Part shown: positions 50,952-59,811 of the stretch, in pieces
Layout: each line of letters starts with the position of its first letter
Position numbering within the stretch: the first letter of the stretch is position 1
Source: Streptomyces sp. NBC_01431
GTDB taxonomy: Bacteria > Actinomycetota > Actinomycetes > Streptomycetales > Streptomycetaceae
Length of the DNA stretch: 64,000 nucleotides
Assembly (NCBI RefSeq): GCF_036231355.1
Contig: NZ_CP109496.1
Span: 6,448,001 to 6,512,000 of the forward strand
Direction of reading: 5' to 3'
Made by a program: the position numbers and the translations under genes
The notes under the pieces: model-generated
Database searches by the model: none
The model's input: only the letters and a program-made list of their open reading frames with translations
What the model was told of the DNA's origin: nothing

Positions 50952-50993
50952 AAGGCCGGTCGCTTTTCCCAGCTGGGGAAGGCGCCCGGCCTT
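50952..50993 (+). terminator. Long hairpin between metH and the HAD phosphatase gene
   Basis: AAGGCCGG pairs with CCGGCCTT, and inside it GCTTTTCCC pairs with GGGGAAGGC (two G-T pairs) around AGCT. It could end metH transcription or be a structured leader of the HAD gene, whose ribosome site starts about 10 bases later. Confidence 0.5.
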
Positions 50994-51017
50994 CTCGTCC
51001 CTCCAGGAGGTGTGCCG

Positions 51018-51719
51018 ATGACCAGTACGGTCCCCGCAGCCATGACACGTACGGCCGAAGGCTCCGCGCTCCAGGCCGTCTTCCTCGACATGGACGGCAC
51101 CCTCGTCGACACCGAGGGTTTCTGGTGGGATGCCGAAAGGGAGGCCTTCGCCGCCCTCGGGCACACCCTGGACGAGTCGTGGCGGCACGTGGTGGTGGGC
51201 GGGCCGATGACGCGCAGCGCGGGCTTCCTCATCGAGGCCACCGGCGCCGACATCACCCTGGCCGAGCTGACCGTACTGCTCAACGACCGCTTCGAGGAGC
51301 GCATCGCGCGCGGGGTGCCGCTGATGCCGGGCGCGGCCCGGCTGCTGAGCGAGCTCGCCGCCCACAGCATCCCCACCGCGCTGGTCTCCGCCTCGCACCG
51401 CCGCATCATCGACAAGATCGTCCACTCGCTTGGCCCGGCGAACTTCGCCCTGACCGTCGCGGGCGACGAGGTGGCCCGCACCAAGCCGCACCCCGACCCT
51501 TACCTGATCGCGGCCCGCGGGCTCGGCGCCGACCCGTCGAGATGCGCGGTCGTCGAGGACACCGCGACCGGTGTCGCCGCCGCCGAGGCGGCCGGCTGCC
51601 GGGTCGTCGCGGTGCCGTCCGTGGCCCCCATCGCGGCCGCGGCGGGGCGGGCCGTGGTGGGCTCGCTCGAACAGGTCGACCTGGCTTTTCTGCGGACCTT
51701 GATCACGCGGATGAACTGA
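51018..51719 (+). CDS. HAD-family phosphatase (beta-phosphoglucomutase-like subclass)
   Basis: 233 residues from the ATG at 51018, which is spaced 7 bases from CCAGGAGG; a GTG 6 bases earlier is too close to that site. VFLDMDGTLVDTEG holds the two catalytic aspartates, TALVSASHRR the Ser/Thr motif, and KPHPDPYLIAARGLG with VVEDTATGVAAAEAAG the Lys and acidic metal motifs. The helical cap lies between residues 30 and 95. By family it removes phosphate from a small sugar or nucleotide phosphate. It follows metH but is separated by a hairpin, so it may be independent. Confidence 0.92.
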   Translation: MTSTVPAAMTRTAEGSALQAVFLDMDGTLVDTEGFWWDAEREAFAALGHTLDESWRHVVVGGPMTRSAGFLIEATGADITLAELTVLLNDRFEERIARGVPLMPGAARLLSELAAHSIPTALVSASHRRIIDKIVHSLGPANFALTVAGDEVARTKPHPDPYLIAARGLGADPSRCAVVEDTATGVAAAEAAGCRVVAVPSVAPIAAAAGRAVVGSLEQVDLAFLRTLITRMN

Positions 51720-52208
51720 CCCGGGCACCGAGCGTGCCCCGCTGAATGCGATGGAAACTCATCGCAGCCGCGCGTTCATTTTCCGTGACGTCGCACGAGC
51801 TGAATTCACACCCTGTCAAAGGGACCCCGGTGGTGACGTTCGTCACCCCGTGGAGGGTCGACAGGGGGGCGCACCAGTGCTGCCCGACCCCCGGGACGTG
51901 CCCTTGTGTCCCGTTTGGTGATCCGGTGTACGAATCATTCCGGTACCCCGATATCGGCGGGCCGGTATTTCTGTGCGCCGATTGATTCCCTGTGTGCCAG
52001 AGCCAGTTCCAGCTTTTCGTGCGCGGCCCACTAATCTCATCGCGAGAACTTCGCCGCACCCTCATCTGCCCCGCCGCACACCCAGCGACCGGGAGCGCAG
52101 GTCCGATCGCACATACCCGGCCCGATCGCCCCGCCCCGAACGGGCGGCCGCGGCGGAGTGTCCCGCCACCGCTGTACCCCCAGTGCCGGACAAGGGAGAT
52201 CGTCCAGG
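51720..52208. other. Intergenic region, 489 bases, no gene supported
   Basis: Right after the HAD stop is a small hairpin (GGGCAC/GTGCCC). At 51832-51847 GGTGACG and CGTCACC form a perfect 7-base inverted repeat around TT, a possible operator for the following binding-protein gene. The region is less GC-rich than its surroundings from about 51905 to 52040. Short open frames exist on both strands but lack codon bias and ribosome sites. Confidence 0.5.
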
Positions 52209-53810
52209 ATGAACCGCAAGACTTTGGTGCTGCCGGCCGTACTGGGCCTGCTCGCTCCCGTACTCGTCGCGTGCGGGGGTTCGGAGAGCGGGGGAGGCGG
52301 CGGCAAGGCCATCGTCGTGGGTACCACGGACCAGTTCGTGGCGACCAAGGACGCCCCCGCCCCGTTCGACCCGGCGCACGCCTACGAGACGGGCATCTGG
52401 AACGTGATGCTCCAGACCACGCAGTCGCTGGTCCACGTCCCGCGCGGCGGCGGCCAGCCCGTCCCGGACGCGGCATCGTCGTGCGGCTTCACCGACAAGG
52501 AGAACGAGAGCTACCGCTGCACCCTGCGCAGCGGTCTGGAGTTCTCCGACGGCACCAAGGTGACCGCCGACGACGTCAAGTACTCCATTCAGCGCGTGAT
52601 CGAGATCAAGGACGACAACGGCCCGGCCGGTCTCCTCGACAACATCGACACCATGGAGACCAAGGGTGACGCCGAGATCGTCTTCCATCTGAAGACGCCG
52701 GACGCCACCTTCCCGTACAAGCTGGCGACGCCCGCCGCCGCGATCGTGCCGCGGGACAAGTACGAGCCGAAGAAGCTCCGCAACGGCTTCGACATCGACG
52801 GGTCGGGGCCGTACAAGCTCAAGGCCGAGGTCAAGGGCGACCAGGCGGTGAAGTTCACCTTCACCAAGAACCCCAACTACAAGGGTGACCTGAAGCTCTC
52901 CAACGACAAGGTCGAGCTGCGCTCCTTCCCGAGTGCCGAGGCCATGGGCGTCGCGCTCGACAAGGGGGACATCGACCTGATGACCCGTGCCATGACGCCG
53001 GCCCAGATCCAGCAGATGACGGTCAGCCCGAGCAAGGACATCAACCTGGTCGAGATGCCCGGCCTGGAGATCCGCTACCTGGGGTTCAACACCGACGACC
53101 CGTCGGTGAAGAACAAGGCCGTGCGCCAGGCGATGGCCCAGGCCATCGACCGCAGCTCGCTCGCCTCCAAGGTGTACGGCACGACCGCCGAGCCGCTGTA
53201 CTCGCTGATCCCCACCTCGATCGCCGGGCACACCAACTCGTTCTTCAACAAGTACGGTGAGGCCAGCAAGGCCAAGGCGCAGAACATCCTGAAGGCCGCC
53301 AACGTCCCGACCCCGGTCAAGCTCACCCTCAACTACACCAAGGACCACTACGGTTCGAGCACCGAGGAAGAGTTCAAGCTCCTGTCGCAGCAGCTGAACG
53401 CGACCGGCCTGTTCAACACCACGGTCCAGGGCACCGAGTGGACGAAGTTCCGCCCGGCGCAGAAGAAGGGCGACTACGCGGTCTACGGCCTCGGCTGGTT
53501 CCCCGACTTCCCGGACCCGGACAACTTCATCGCGCCGTTCTTCGGCAAGGACAACTTCCTCCACACCCCGTACGCCAACGACGAGATCCGCAACACGCTG
53601 ATCCCGGCGTCCCGGGTGGCCGCGGACCGCAACCAGGCGGCCAAGTCCTTCGAGCAGATCCAGGACATCGTGGCCAACGACGTCCCGGTCATCCCGCTGT
53701 GGCAGGGCAAGCAGTACGTCGCGGCCCGCACCGATGTCACCGGCACCGAATGGGCCATCAACTCCTCGTCCAACCTCCAGCTCTGGGAGCTGGGGCGGGG
53801 CAAGAGCTAA
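52209..53810 (+). CDS. ABC transporter peptide-binding lipoprotein (SBP family 5), copy 1
   Basis: 533 residues from the ATG at 52209. Lipoprotein signal with lipobox LVAC (Cys22), so it is anchored on the outside of the membrane. It is an OppA/DppA-type binding protein: CTLRSGLEFSDGTKVTADDVKYS and AMAQAIDRSSLASKVYG are the family signatures, as is VPVIPLWQGKQYVAAR near the end. It captures oligopeptides or similar ligands for an ABC importer, but no permease or ATPase gene is adjacent. A paralogue follows immediately downstream. Confidence 0.92.
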   Translation: MNRKTLVLPAVLGLLAPVLVACGGSESGGGGGKAIVVGTTDQFVATKDAPAPFDPAHAYETGIWNVMLQTTQSLVHVPRGGGQPVPDAASSCGFTDKENESYRCTLRSGLEFSDGTKVTADDVKYSIQRVIEIKDDNGPAGLLDNIDTMETKGDAEIVFHLKTPDATFPYKLATPAAAIVPRDKYEPKKLRNGFDIDGSGPYKLKAEVKGDQAVKFTFTKNPNYKGDLKLSNDKVELRSFPSAEAMGVALDKGDIDLMTRAMTPAQIQQMTVSPSKDINLVEMPGLEIRYLGFNTDDPSVKNKAVRQAMAQAIDRSSLASKVYGTTAEPLYSLIPTSIAGHTNSFFNKYGEASKAKAQNILKAANVPTPVKLTLNYTKDHYGSSTEEEFKLLSQQLNATGLFNTTVQGTEWTKFRPAQKKGDYAVYGLGWFPDFPDPDNFIAPFFGKDNFLHTPYANDEIRNTLIPASRVAADRNQAAKSFEQIQDIVANDVPVIPLWQGKQYVAARTDVTGTEWAINSSSNLQLWELGRGKS

Positions 53811-53866
53811 AGCACGACCCGGCCGCGGTTCTTCCGTGCCGGCCAGCAATTTCCGTGGGTAGGACT

Positions 53867-55471
53867 GTGAGGCACGTGTACGTGAAGAATCGGAACCGAT
53901 GGCTGACGATGCCGCTGGCGGCGGGCGTAGCGGCCGGTCTGCTGAGCGGCTGCGGTTCGCAGCAGGGCAGCGGCGCCGCGTCCGGCGGCGGTTCGGTGGT
54001 CATGGGGATGTCTGACGACATCCTGGCCACCGACCCCGCCTCCGGCTACGATCCCGGTTCCTGGCTGCTGTTCAACAATGTCTTCCAGTCGCTGCTCAGC
54101 TTCCCCAAGGGCAGTTCGACGCCCGAGCCCGAGGCTGCGCAGGCGTGCAGCTTCGACCGGGGCGGCTCCACGGTCTACCGCTGCACCCTGCGCCCCGGCC
54201 TCACCTTCAGCAACGGCGACGCGCTCACCTCCGAGGACGTCAAGTACTCCTTCGAGCGCGTGCTGAAGATCAACGACCCCAGCGGTCCGGCGTCGATGCT
54301 CACCAGCCTGGGGAAGATCGACACCCCCGACGCCAAGTCGGTCGTCTTCCACCTCAAGGTCCCGGACGCGACCTTCCCCAGCAAGATCGCCTCCGGCGCC
54401 GGCTCCATCGTCGACCACAAGGAGTACCCGGCCGACAAGCTCCGCACCGACGGCGAGGCCATCGGCTCCGGCGTCTACAAGCTGGACTCCTTCAGCGACA
54501 AGCAGGCCGTCTTCTCGGTCAACTCCGCCTACAAGGGCACCGTCAAGGCCAAGAACTCCGGCCTGACCATGAAGCTCTTCCACGGTGACCGCAAGGCCCT
54601 GGCCCAGGCGCTGGAGAACGGCAAGATCGACCTCGCCTACCGAGGCCTGAGCGCCAAGGACACCGCGGCGCTGCAGAACTCGGCCAACGCCGACAAGCAG
54701 GGCATCAACGTCGTCGAGGGCACCAGCGCCGAGGTCCAGGACCTGGTCTTCAACATGAAGGACCCGGTCGCCGGCAAGATCGGCGTGCGCCAGGCGATCG
54801 CCTACCTCGTCGACCGCGAGGCGCTGGTGCGCAACGTCTACTCCTCGACCGCGAGCCCGCTGTACTCGATCATCCCGAGCGGCATCACGGCCCACAGCAC
54901 CGCCTTCTTCGACCAGTACGGGAGCAGCCCCCAGCCCGCCAAGGCGAAGGCGGCCCTGCACTCGGCGGGCATCACCGGCAAGGTGAAGCTGACCCTGTGG
55001 TCCACGCCGAGCCGCTACGGACCGTCCACCGACGAGGAGTTGAAGGCGATCGCCGGCCAGCTCAACGCGAGCGGGCTGTTCGACGCGGACGTGAAGTCGG
55101 TGGAGTTCAAGCAGTACGAGAAGGACATCGAGGCCGGAAAGTACGGCGTCTATGTGAAGGGCTGGGTCCCCGACTACCCGGATCCGGACAACTTCACCCT
55201 GCCGTTCTTCGGCAAGGGCAACGTGCTGTCCAACAACTACACCAACAAGCAGATCACCGACGAGATCCTCCCGGCGACCGCGGCCACCGCCGACCGCTCC
55301 ATGACGGAAGGTCAGTTCGCCCAGCTCCAGGACGTCGTCGCGAACGAGGTCCCGGTCCTGCCGCTGTGGCAGGGCAAGCAGTACGCGGTGGCCCGCACAG
55401 GCATCACCGGCCTGGAGTGGACCCTGGACGCGTCGACGGTGTTCCGTTTCTGGGAGATCAAGAAGGGCTGA
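53867..55471 (+). CDS. ABC transporter peptide-binding lipoprotein (SBP family 5), copy 2
   Basis: 534 residues if the GTG at 53867 is used; a GTG at 53876 is an alternative. Lipobox LLSGC (Cys29). It shares with copy 1 the segments CTLRPGLTFSNGD, EDVKYSFERVLKI, YPDPDNFTLPFFGKGN and VPVLPLWQGKQYAVAR, so the two arose by duplication and then diverged considerably. Same role: ligand capture outside the membrane. The gap to copy 1 is 56 bases, suggesting one transcript. Without adjacent transporter genes they must serve importers encoded elsewhere, or act as sensors. Confidence 0.9.
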   Translation: MRHVYVKNRNRWLTMPLAAGVAAGLLSGCGSQQGSGAASGGGSVVMGMSDDILATDPASGYDPGSWLLFNNVFQSLLSFPKGSSTPEPEAAQACSFDRGGSTVYRCTLRPGLTFSNGDALTSEDVKYSFERVLKINDPSGPASMLTSLGKIDTPDAKSVVFHLKVPDATFPSKIASGAGSIVDHKEYPADKLRTDGEAIGSGVYKLDSFSDKQAVFSVNSAYKGTVKAKNSGLTMKLFHGDRKALAQALENGKIDLAYRGLSAKDTAALQNSANADKQGINVVEGTSAEVQDLVFNMKDPVAGKIGVRQAIAYLVDREALVRNVYSSTASPLYSIIPSGITAHSTAFFDQYGSSPQPAKAKAALHSAGITGKVKLTLWSTPSRYGPSTDEELKAIAGQLNASGLFDADVKSVEFKQYEKDIEAGKYGVYVKGWVPDYPDPDNFTLPFFGKGNVLSNNYTNKQITDEILPATAATADRSMTEGQFAQLQDVVANEVPVLPLWQGKQYAVARTGITGLEWTLDASTVFRFWEIKKG

Positions 55472-55497
55472 GTTCCGGGAGATCCAGCCGGAAAATC

Positions 55498-55525
55498 ACG
55501 CCCCTTCGGCGTTCGAGGAGCGGGG
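55498..55525. repeat. Dispersed 28-base repeat, copy 2
   Basis: Begins ACGCCCCTTCGGCG and ends GAGGAGCGGGG; differs from the copy at 39874-39901 at two central bases. It lies 26 bases after the second binding-protein stop, between convergent genes, and is followed by CGCACCCCGCTC-type sequence that extends a hairpin. Confidence 0.6.
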
Positions 55526-55561
55526 TGCGCTACGGGGAGAGCCCCGGCGCACCCCGCTCTC

Positions 55562-56233
55562 TCACTGGGCCCCGGGCCGAACCAGTCCGCTCTCGTAGGC
55601 GTACACGGCCGCCTGCACCCGGTCCCGAAGCCCCAGCTTCGTCAGCACGTGCCCCACGTGCGTCTTGACCGTCGTCTCACTGACGAACAGGTCCGCCGCG
55701 ATCTCCGCGTTGGAGAGCCCCCGCGCCACCAGCTTCAGCACCTCGACCTCTCGGTCGGTCAGCGTGTGCAGCGTGTCCGGCACCGGCTCCTCGCCGGACG
55801 GCAGGTGGTCGGCGTACTTGTCGAGCAGACGACGGGTGATCGACGGCGCCAGCATCGCCTCGCCGGCCGCCACCACCCGGATCGCCTGCACCAGCTCATT
55901 GGCGGGCGCGTCCTTCAGCAGGAAGCCGCTGGCCCCCGCCTTCAGGGCCTCCACCACGTACTCGTCGAGGTCGAAGGTGGTCAGCACGAGTACCTTCGCG
56001 GGGCCGTCCTTGCCGGGCCCGCTGATCTGCCGGGTCGCCTCCACGCCGTCCATCCGGGGCATCCGGATGTCCATGAGGACCACATCGGGCTGGAGCGCCC
56101 GGACCTGATCGAGGGCCTGCAGACCGTCACCGGCCTCGCCGACCACCGCGATGTCCTGCTCGGCCTCAAGGATCATCCGGAAGCCGGTGCGCAGCAGCGG
56201 CTGGTCATCGACCAGTAGGACGCGGATCGCCAC
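55562..56233 (-). CDS. Orphan response regulator, NarL/LuxR type
   Basis: 223 residues. Receiver domain 1-120 with VLLVDDQPLLRTG, phospho-acceptor Asp55 (VVLMDIRMPRMDG) and the conserved Lys in FLLKDAPANEL. C-terminal LuxR helix-turn-helix: LTDREVEVLKLVARGLSNAEIAADLFVSETTVKTHVGHVL. It is a phosphorylation-controlled transcription factor. No histidine kinase gene is adjacent on either side, so the partner kinase is elsewhere or was lost locally. The next gene upstream is a RecB-type nuclease 132 bases away. Confidence 0.93.
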   Translation of the reverse strand: MAIRVLLVDDQPLLRTGFRMILEAEQDIAVVGEAGDGLQALDQVRALQPDVVLMDIRMPRMDGVEATRQISGPGKDGPAKVLVLTTFDLDEYVVEALKAGASGFLLKDAPANELVQAIRVVAAGEAMLAPSITRRLLDKYADHLPSGEEPVPDTLHTLTDREVEVLKLVARGLSNAEIAADLFVSETTVKTHVGHVLTKLGLRDRVQAAVYAYESGLVRPGAQ

Positions 56234-56365
56234 GGGTACTCCTCATCGGGATTGCTGGACCGGGCCCATTCTGCCCTGCTCAACCGCGGTGGGTTGGGCC
56301 GGGCGCGGGCCGGGACGGCCGTGCCGCCCGGCGACCGCGGCCGGGTGGCGGGCCGCCGCCGGGAC

Positions 56366-57223
56366 TCAGCCTGCCGACTCGGGGGCCGGGGAGATGGACA
56401 ACGGGTATACCGGGGGAGTCCCGCCGAATTCGGGACAGACCGCCTGATGGTCGCACCAGCCGCACAGCTTGGTCGGCCGCGGCCGCCAGTCGCCCGTCTC
56501 GGTGGCGAGCCGGATCGCCTCCCACAGCGCGAGCAGCTTCCGCTCCACCTGGAGGAGATCGGCCTCCGCCGGGTCGTAGGTGAGCACATCGCCGCTGCCC
56601 AGGTACACGAGCTGCAGTCTGCGCGGTACGACCTGCTTCAGCCGCCACACCACCAGGGCGTAGAACTTCATCTGGAACAGCGCGCCCTCCGCGTACTGAG
56701 GCCGCGGGGCCTTGCCCGTCTTGTAGTCGACGATCCGCACCTCGCCGGTCGGCGCCACGTCGACCCGGTCGATCACGCCGCGCAGCCGCAGCCCCGACTC
56801 CAGCTCCGTCTCGACGAAGAACTCCCGCTCCACCGGCTCAAGGCGCGTCGGGTCCTCGAGCGAGAACCACCGCTCGACCAGCCGCTCCGCCTCGCCCAGC
56901 CACTGCGCCAGCCGCTCGCCCTCGGCGTCCTCGGCGAACAGCTCCGTCAGCTCCGGCTTCGATTCGAGGAGCCGGTCCCACTGGCCGGGGATCATCGCCT
57001 TGGCGCGCGGCGCGGTGCGCTCGGCCGCCGGGTCGTCGAAGAGCCGCTCCAGGACGGCGTGCACCAGTGTCCCGCGGGTCGCCGCCTCGCTCGGCTTCTC
57101 GGGCAGCTTGTCGATCACCCGGAACCGGTACAGCAAGGGGCACTGCATGAAGTCGTTCGCCCGCGACGGCGACAGCGACGTGGGCCGCTGTGCGGCCGCG
57201 GCCCCACCGGTGCTCTCACTCAT
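56366..57223 (-). CDS. RecB-family PD-(D/E)XK nuclease with iron-sulfur cysteines
   Basis: 285 residues from the ATG at 57223. The nuclease core reads RGVIDRVDVAPTG and VRIVDYKTGKAPR, giving the catalytic Asp, Asp and Lys. Cysteines in NDFMQCPLLYRF and in LCGWCDHQAVCPEF are spaced as the 4Fe-4S staple of RecB/AddB/Cas4-like nucleases. RGTLVHAVLERLF adds the conserved His. It is a soluble single-domain exonuclease of the type found beside trmI and the proteasome locus in actinobacteria. Likely role in DNA repair; exact function unproven. Confidence 0.92.
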   Translation of the reverse strand: MSESTGGAAAAQRPTSLSPSRANDFMQCPLLYRFRVIDKLPEKPSEAATRGTLVHAVLERLFDDPAAERTAPRAKAMIPGQWDRLLESKPELTELFAEDAEGERLAQWLGEAERLVERWFSLEDPTRLEPVEREFFVETELESGLRLRGVIDRVDVAPTGEVRIVDYKTGKAPRPQYAEGALFQMKFYALVVWRLKQVVPRRLQLVYLGSGDVLTYDPAEADLLQVERKLLALWEAIRLATETGDWRPRPTKLCGWCDHQAVCPEFGGTPPVYPLSISPAPESAG

Positions 57224-57401
57224 GACACAGACCCTACGACCCGCCACTGACAGCGAGCGGAATACCATCGACGGCAGGAGCCCTCACCCTGCATGATCGT
57301 GACATCGCACCATGCAGTGAAGACGCGGCCGGACGAGGAGAGTCCGGCCGGGCTCCGGGGCAGGTTCCCCGGGGCAGCCATCGTACCGACGAAGGGAACC
57401 C

Positions 57402-58676
57402 GTGGAAGACAGCGGCGAGAGCGGCAAGCGCGAACAGCCGCCAACCGGGGACTCCGGGGATTCGGGGGGCAAGGACAAGAACCCCGGCTCCGCTCCCGGC
57501 AACGGCAAGCCGCCCCGCTCCGGGCCCGGCGGCGGCCTCCTGATGGGCCGCCCCTTCGGCGTGCCCGTCTACGTCGCCCCGAGCTGGTTCCTGGTCGCGG
57601 CCCTGATCACCTGGGTCTTCGGCGGCCAGCTCGACCGCGTGCTGCCGGAGCTGGGCGCCGCCCGCTACCTCGTCTCGCTCTTCTTCGCCGTGGCCTTCTA
57701 CGCCTCCGTACTGGTCCACGAACTCGCCCACACGGTGGCGGCCCTGCGCTTCAAGCTGCCGGTGCGCCGCATCCAGCTCCAGTTCTTCGGCGGTGTCTCC
57801 GAGATCGAGAAGGAGACCGAGACCCCGGGCCGCGAATTCGTCCTCGCCTTCGTCGGACCGCTGCTCTCGCTGGTCCTGGCCGGCGTCTTCTATCTCGGCA
57901 TGAAGACCGTCGAGCCCGGCACCGTACCCGGTGTACTGCTCGCCGGACTGATGGTGTCCAACCTGATCGTCGCCGGCTTCAACCTGCTGCCCGGCCTCCC
58001 CCTCGACGGCGGCCGGATGCTCCGCGCCGTGGTGTGGAAGATCACTGGCAAGCCCATGAGCGGCACCATCGCCGCCGCCTGGGTCGGCCGCGCCCTCGCC
58101 GTCACCGTCCTCATCGGCCTGCCACTGCTCACCCAGACCGGGGTCCTCGGCAACTCGCCCGACGAGGTCAGCGGCATGGACACCGTCACCGACGCGCTGC
58201 TCGCCGCCATCCTCGCCGCGATCATCTGGACCGGCGCCGGCAACAGCCTGCGCATGGCCCGGCTGCGCGAACACCTCCCCGAACTGCGTGCCCGCACGCT
58301 CACCCGGCGCGCGGTGCCGGTCGAATCCGCCACCCCGCTCTCCGAGGCGCTGCGCCGCGCCAACGAGGCCGGGGCCCGCGCCCTGGTCGTGGTCGACGGG
58401 CACGGCGACCCGACCGCGCTGGTCCGCGAGGCCGCCATCGTCGGCGTGCCCGAACACCGCCGCCCCTGGGTCGCCGTCAGCGGCCTTGCCCAGGAGCTCA
58501 CCGACGGCATGCGAGTCCCCGCCGAACTCGCCGGCGAGCCCCTGCTCGACCTGCTCAGGGCCACCCCGGCCACCGAGTACCTCGTCGTGGAGGAGACCGG
58601 CGAGATCTACGGCGTGCTCTCCGCCGCCGACGTCGAGAAGGCCTTCGTCGCGGCCATGGCGCGGCCCGGCAGCTAG
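57402..58676 (+). CDS. Site-2 protease family membrane metalloprotease with CBS domains
   Basis: 424 residues from a GTG. Residues 1-45 are a glycine/proline-rich hydrophilic tail. Membrane spans follow, with the zinc motif LVHELAHTVAA (HELAH) near residue 107 and LLPGLPLDGGRM carrying the third ligand Asp, the signature of M50 intramembrane proteases. The C-terminal 140 residues contain a CBS pair (VESATPLSEALRRA..., LVVEETGEIYGVLSAADVE) that may bind a nucleotide and regulate activity. It cuts a membrane-embedded substrate, possibly an anti-sigma factor. trmI begins 59 bases later. Confidence 0.93.
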   Translation: MEDSGESGKREQPPTGDSGDSGGKDKNPGSAPGNGKPPRSGPGGGLLMGRPFGVPVYVAPSWFLVAALITWVFGGQLDRVLPELGAARYLVSLFFAVAFYASVLVHELAHTVAALRFKLPVRRIQLQFFGGVSEIEKETETPGREFVLAFVGPLLSLVLAGVFYLGMKTVEPGTVPGVLLAGLMVSNLIVAGFNLLPGLPLDGGRMLRAVVWKITGKPMSGTIAAAWVGRALAVTVLIGLPLLTQTGVLGNSPDEVSGMDTVTDALLAAILAAIIWTGAGNSLRMARLREHLPELRARTLTRRAVPVESATPLSEALRRANEAGARALVVVDGHGDPTALVREAAIVGVPEHRRPWVAVSGLAQELTDGMRVPAELAGEPLLDLLRATPATEYLVVEETGEIYGVLSAADVEKAFVAAMARPGS

Positions 58677-58735
58677 CGCCGCCCCGCCCGGCGGCCGTGG
58701 CGTTCGCGGCCCCGTACGGCCGGTACTCTGGTCGT

Positions 58736-59623
58736 ATGTCCGAACCGACCGGTGCCGCCCGCCGTCGCGGGCCCTTCAAGGTCGGGGACCAGGTCCAGCT
58801 CACCGACCCCAAGGGACGCCACTACACGTTCACGCTCGAAGCCGGGAAGAATTTCCACACCCACAAGGGTTCCTTCCCGCACGACGAGCTGATCGGTGCT
58901 CCCGAGGGCAGTGTTGTCCGTACCACGGGAAACGTCGCCTACCTCGCGCTGCGCCCCCTGCTCCCCGACTTCGTCCTGTCCATGCCCCGCGGCGCCGCCG
59001 TGGTCTACCCCAAGGACGCGGGGCAGATCCTGGCCTTCGCCGACATCTTCGCCGGCGCCCGCGTCGTCGAGGCCGGTGTCGGCTCGGGCTCGCTGAGCGC
59101 CTTCCTGCTGCGCGCCATCGGCGACCACGGGATGCTGCACTCCTACGAGCGCCGCGAGGACTTCGCCGAGATCGCCACGCAGAACGTGGAGCGCTACTTC
59201 GGCGGTCCGCACCCCGCCTGGCAGCTCACCGTCGGCGACCTCCAGGACAACCTGTCGGACACCGAAGTCGACCGCGTCATCCTGGACATGCTCGCCCCCT
59301 GGGAGTGCCTGGACGCCGTGTCCAAGGCGCTCGTGCCCGGCGGCATCCTCTGCTGCTACGTGGCCACCACCACCCAGCTGTCGCGCACCGTCGAGTCCAT
59401 CCGCGAGATCGGCTGCTTCGCCGAGCCGCAGCCCTGGGAATCGATGATCCGCAACTGGCACGTGGAGGGCCTGGCCGTCCGCCCCGACCACCGGATGATC
59501 GGCCACACCGGCTTCCTGGTGACCGCCCGCCGCCTCGCGGACGGCGTGGAGCCCCCGATGCGCCGCCGCCGCCCCGCCAAGGGCGCCTACGGCGACGACT
59601 ACGAAGGCCCGAACAAGGACTGA
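58736..59623 (+). CDS. trmI: tRNA (adenine-58-N1)-methyltransferase TrmI
   Basis: 295 residues from the ATG at 58736. VVEAGVGSGSLSAFLLRAIG is the S-adenosylmethionine motif I, ILDMLAPWECLDAVSKAL the active-site region, and GCFAEPQPWESMIRNWHVEGLAVRP the family's C-terminal signature. It methylates A58 of tRNAs. TACTCT ends 6 bases before the ATG and no ribosome site is present, so the message may start at the ATG. The gene is kept next to proteasome genes in actinobacteria. A very long hairpin follows. Confidence 0.95.
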   Translation: MSEPTGAARRRGPFKVGDQVQLTDPKGRHYTFTLEAGKNFHTHKGSFPHDELIGAPEGSVVRTTGNVAYLALRPLLPDFVLSMPRGAAVVYPKDAGQILAFADIFAGARVVEAGVGSGSLSAFLLRAIGDHGMLHSYERREDFAEIATQNVERYFGGPHPAWQLTVGDLQDNLSDTEVDRVILDMLAPWECLDAVSKALVPGGILCCYVATTTQLSRTVESIREIGCFAEPQPWESMIRNWHVEGLAVRPDHRMIGHTGFLVTARRLADGVEPPMRRRRPAKGAYGDDYEGPNKD

Positions 59624-59651
59624 CTCAGGTCCCCGCTTCGAGGTTTTCGTA

Positions 59652-59719
59652 CAACGAACCGGCGCCGCCGCCGAGTTCCCGGACCGACCCGGGAACTCGG
59701 CGGCGGCGCCTTTTCGTTG
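59652..59719. terminator. Very long perfect hairpin after trmI
   Basis: Inner stem of 22 perfect base pairs (59661-59682 with 59689-59710) around ACCGAC, then an outer 7-bp stem CAACGAA/TTCGTTG, with TTTTCG after the inner arm. The longest inverted repeat I see in the window. Confidence 0.85.
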
Positions 59720-59811
59720 AGCTGTTGCCCCGGTGTTCCGCACCGCCTGTGACGTGTGGCACGATGCTGGCCACCCCCACCGCCCGCACCGCCCCACAGG
59801 AGACCTCCCGC

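Noticed and set aside
51746..52040. Small open frames in the gap before the first binding-protein gene
   Set aside because: Frames on both strands overlap each other, lack ribosome sites and codon bias, and match nothing I know.
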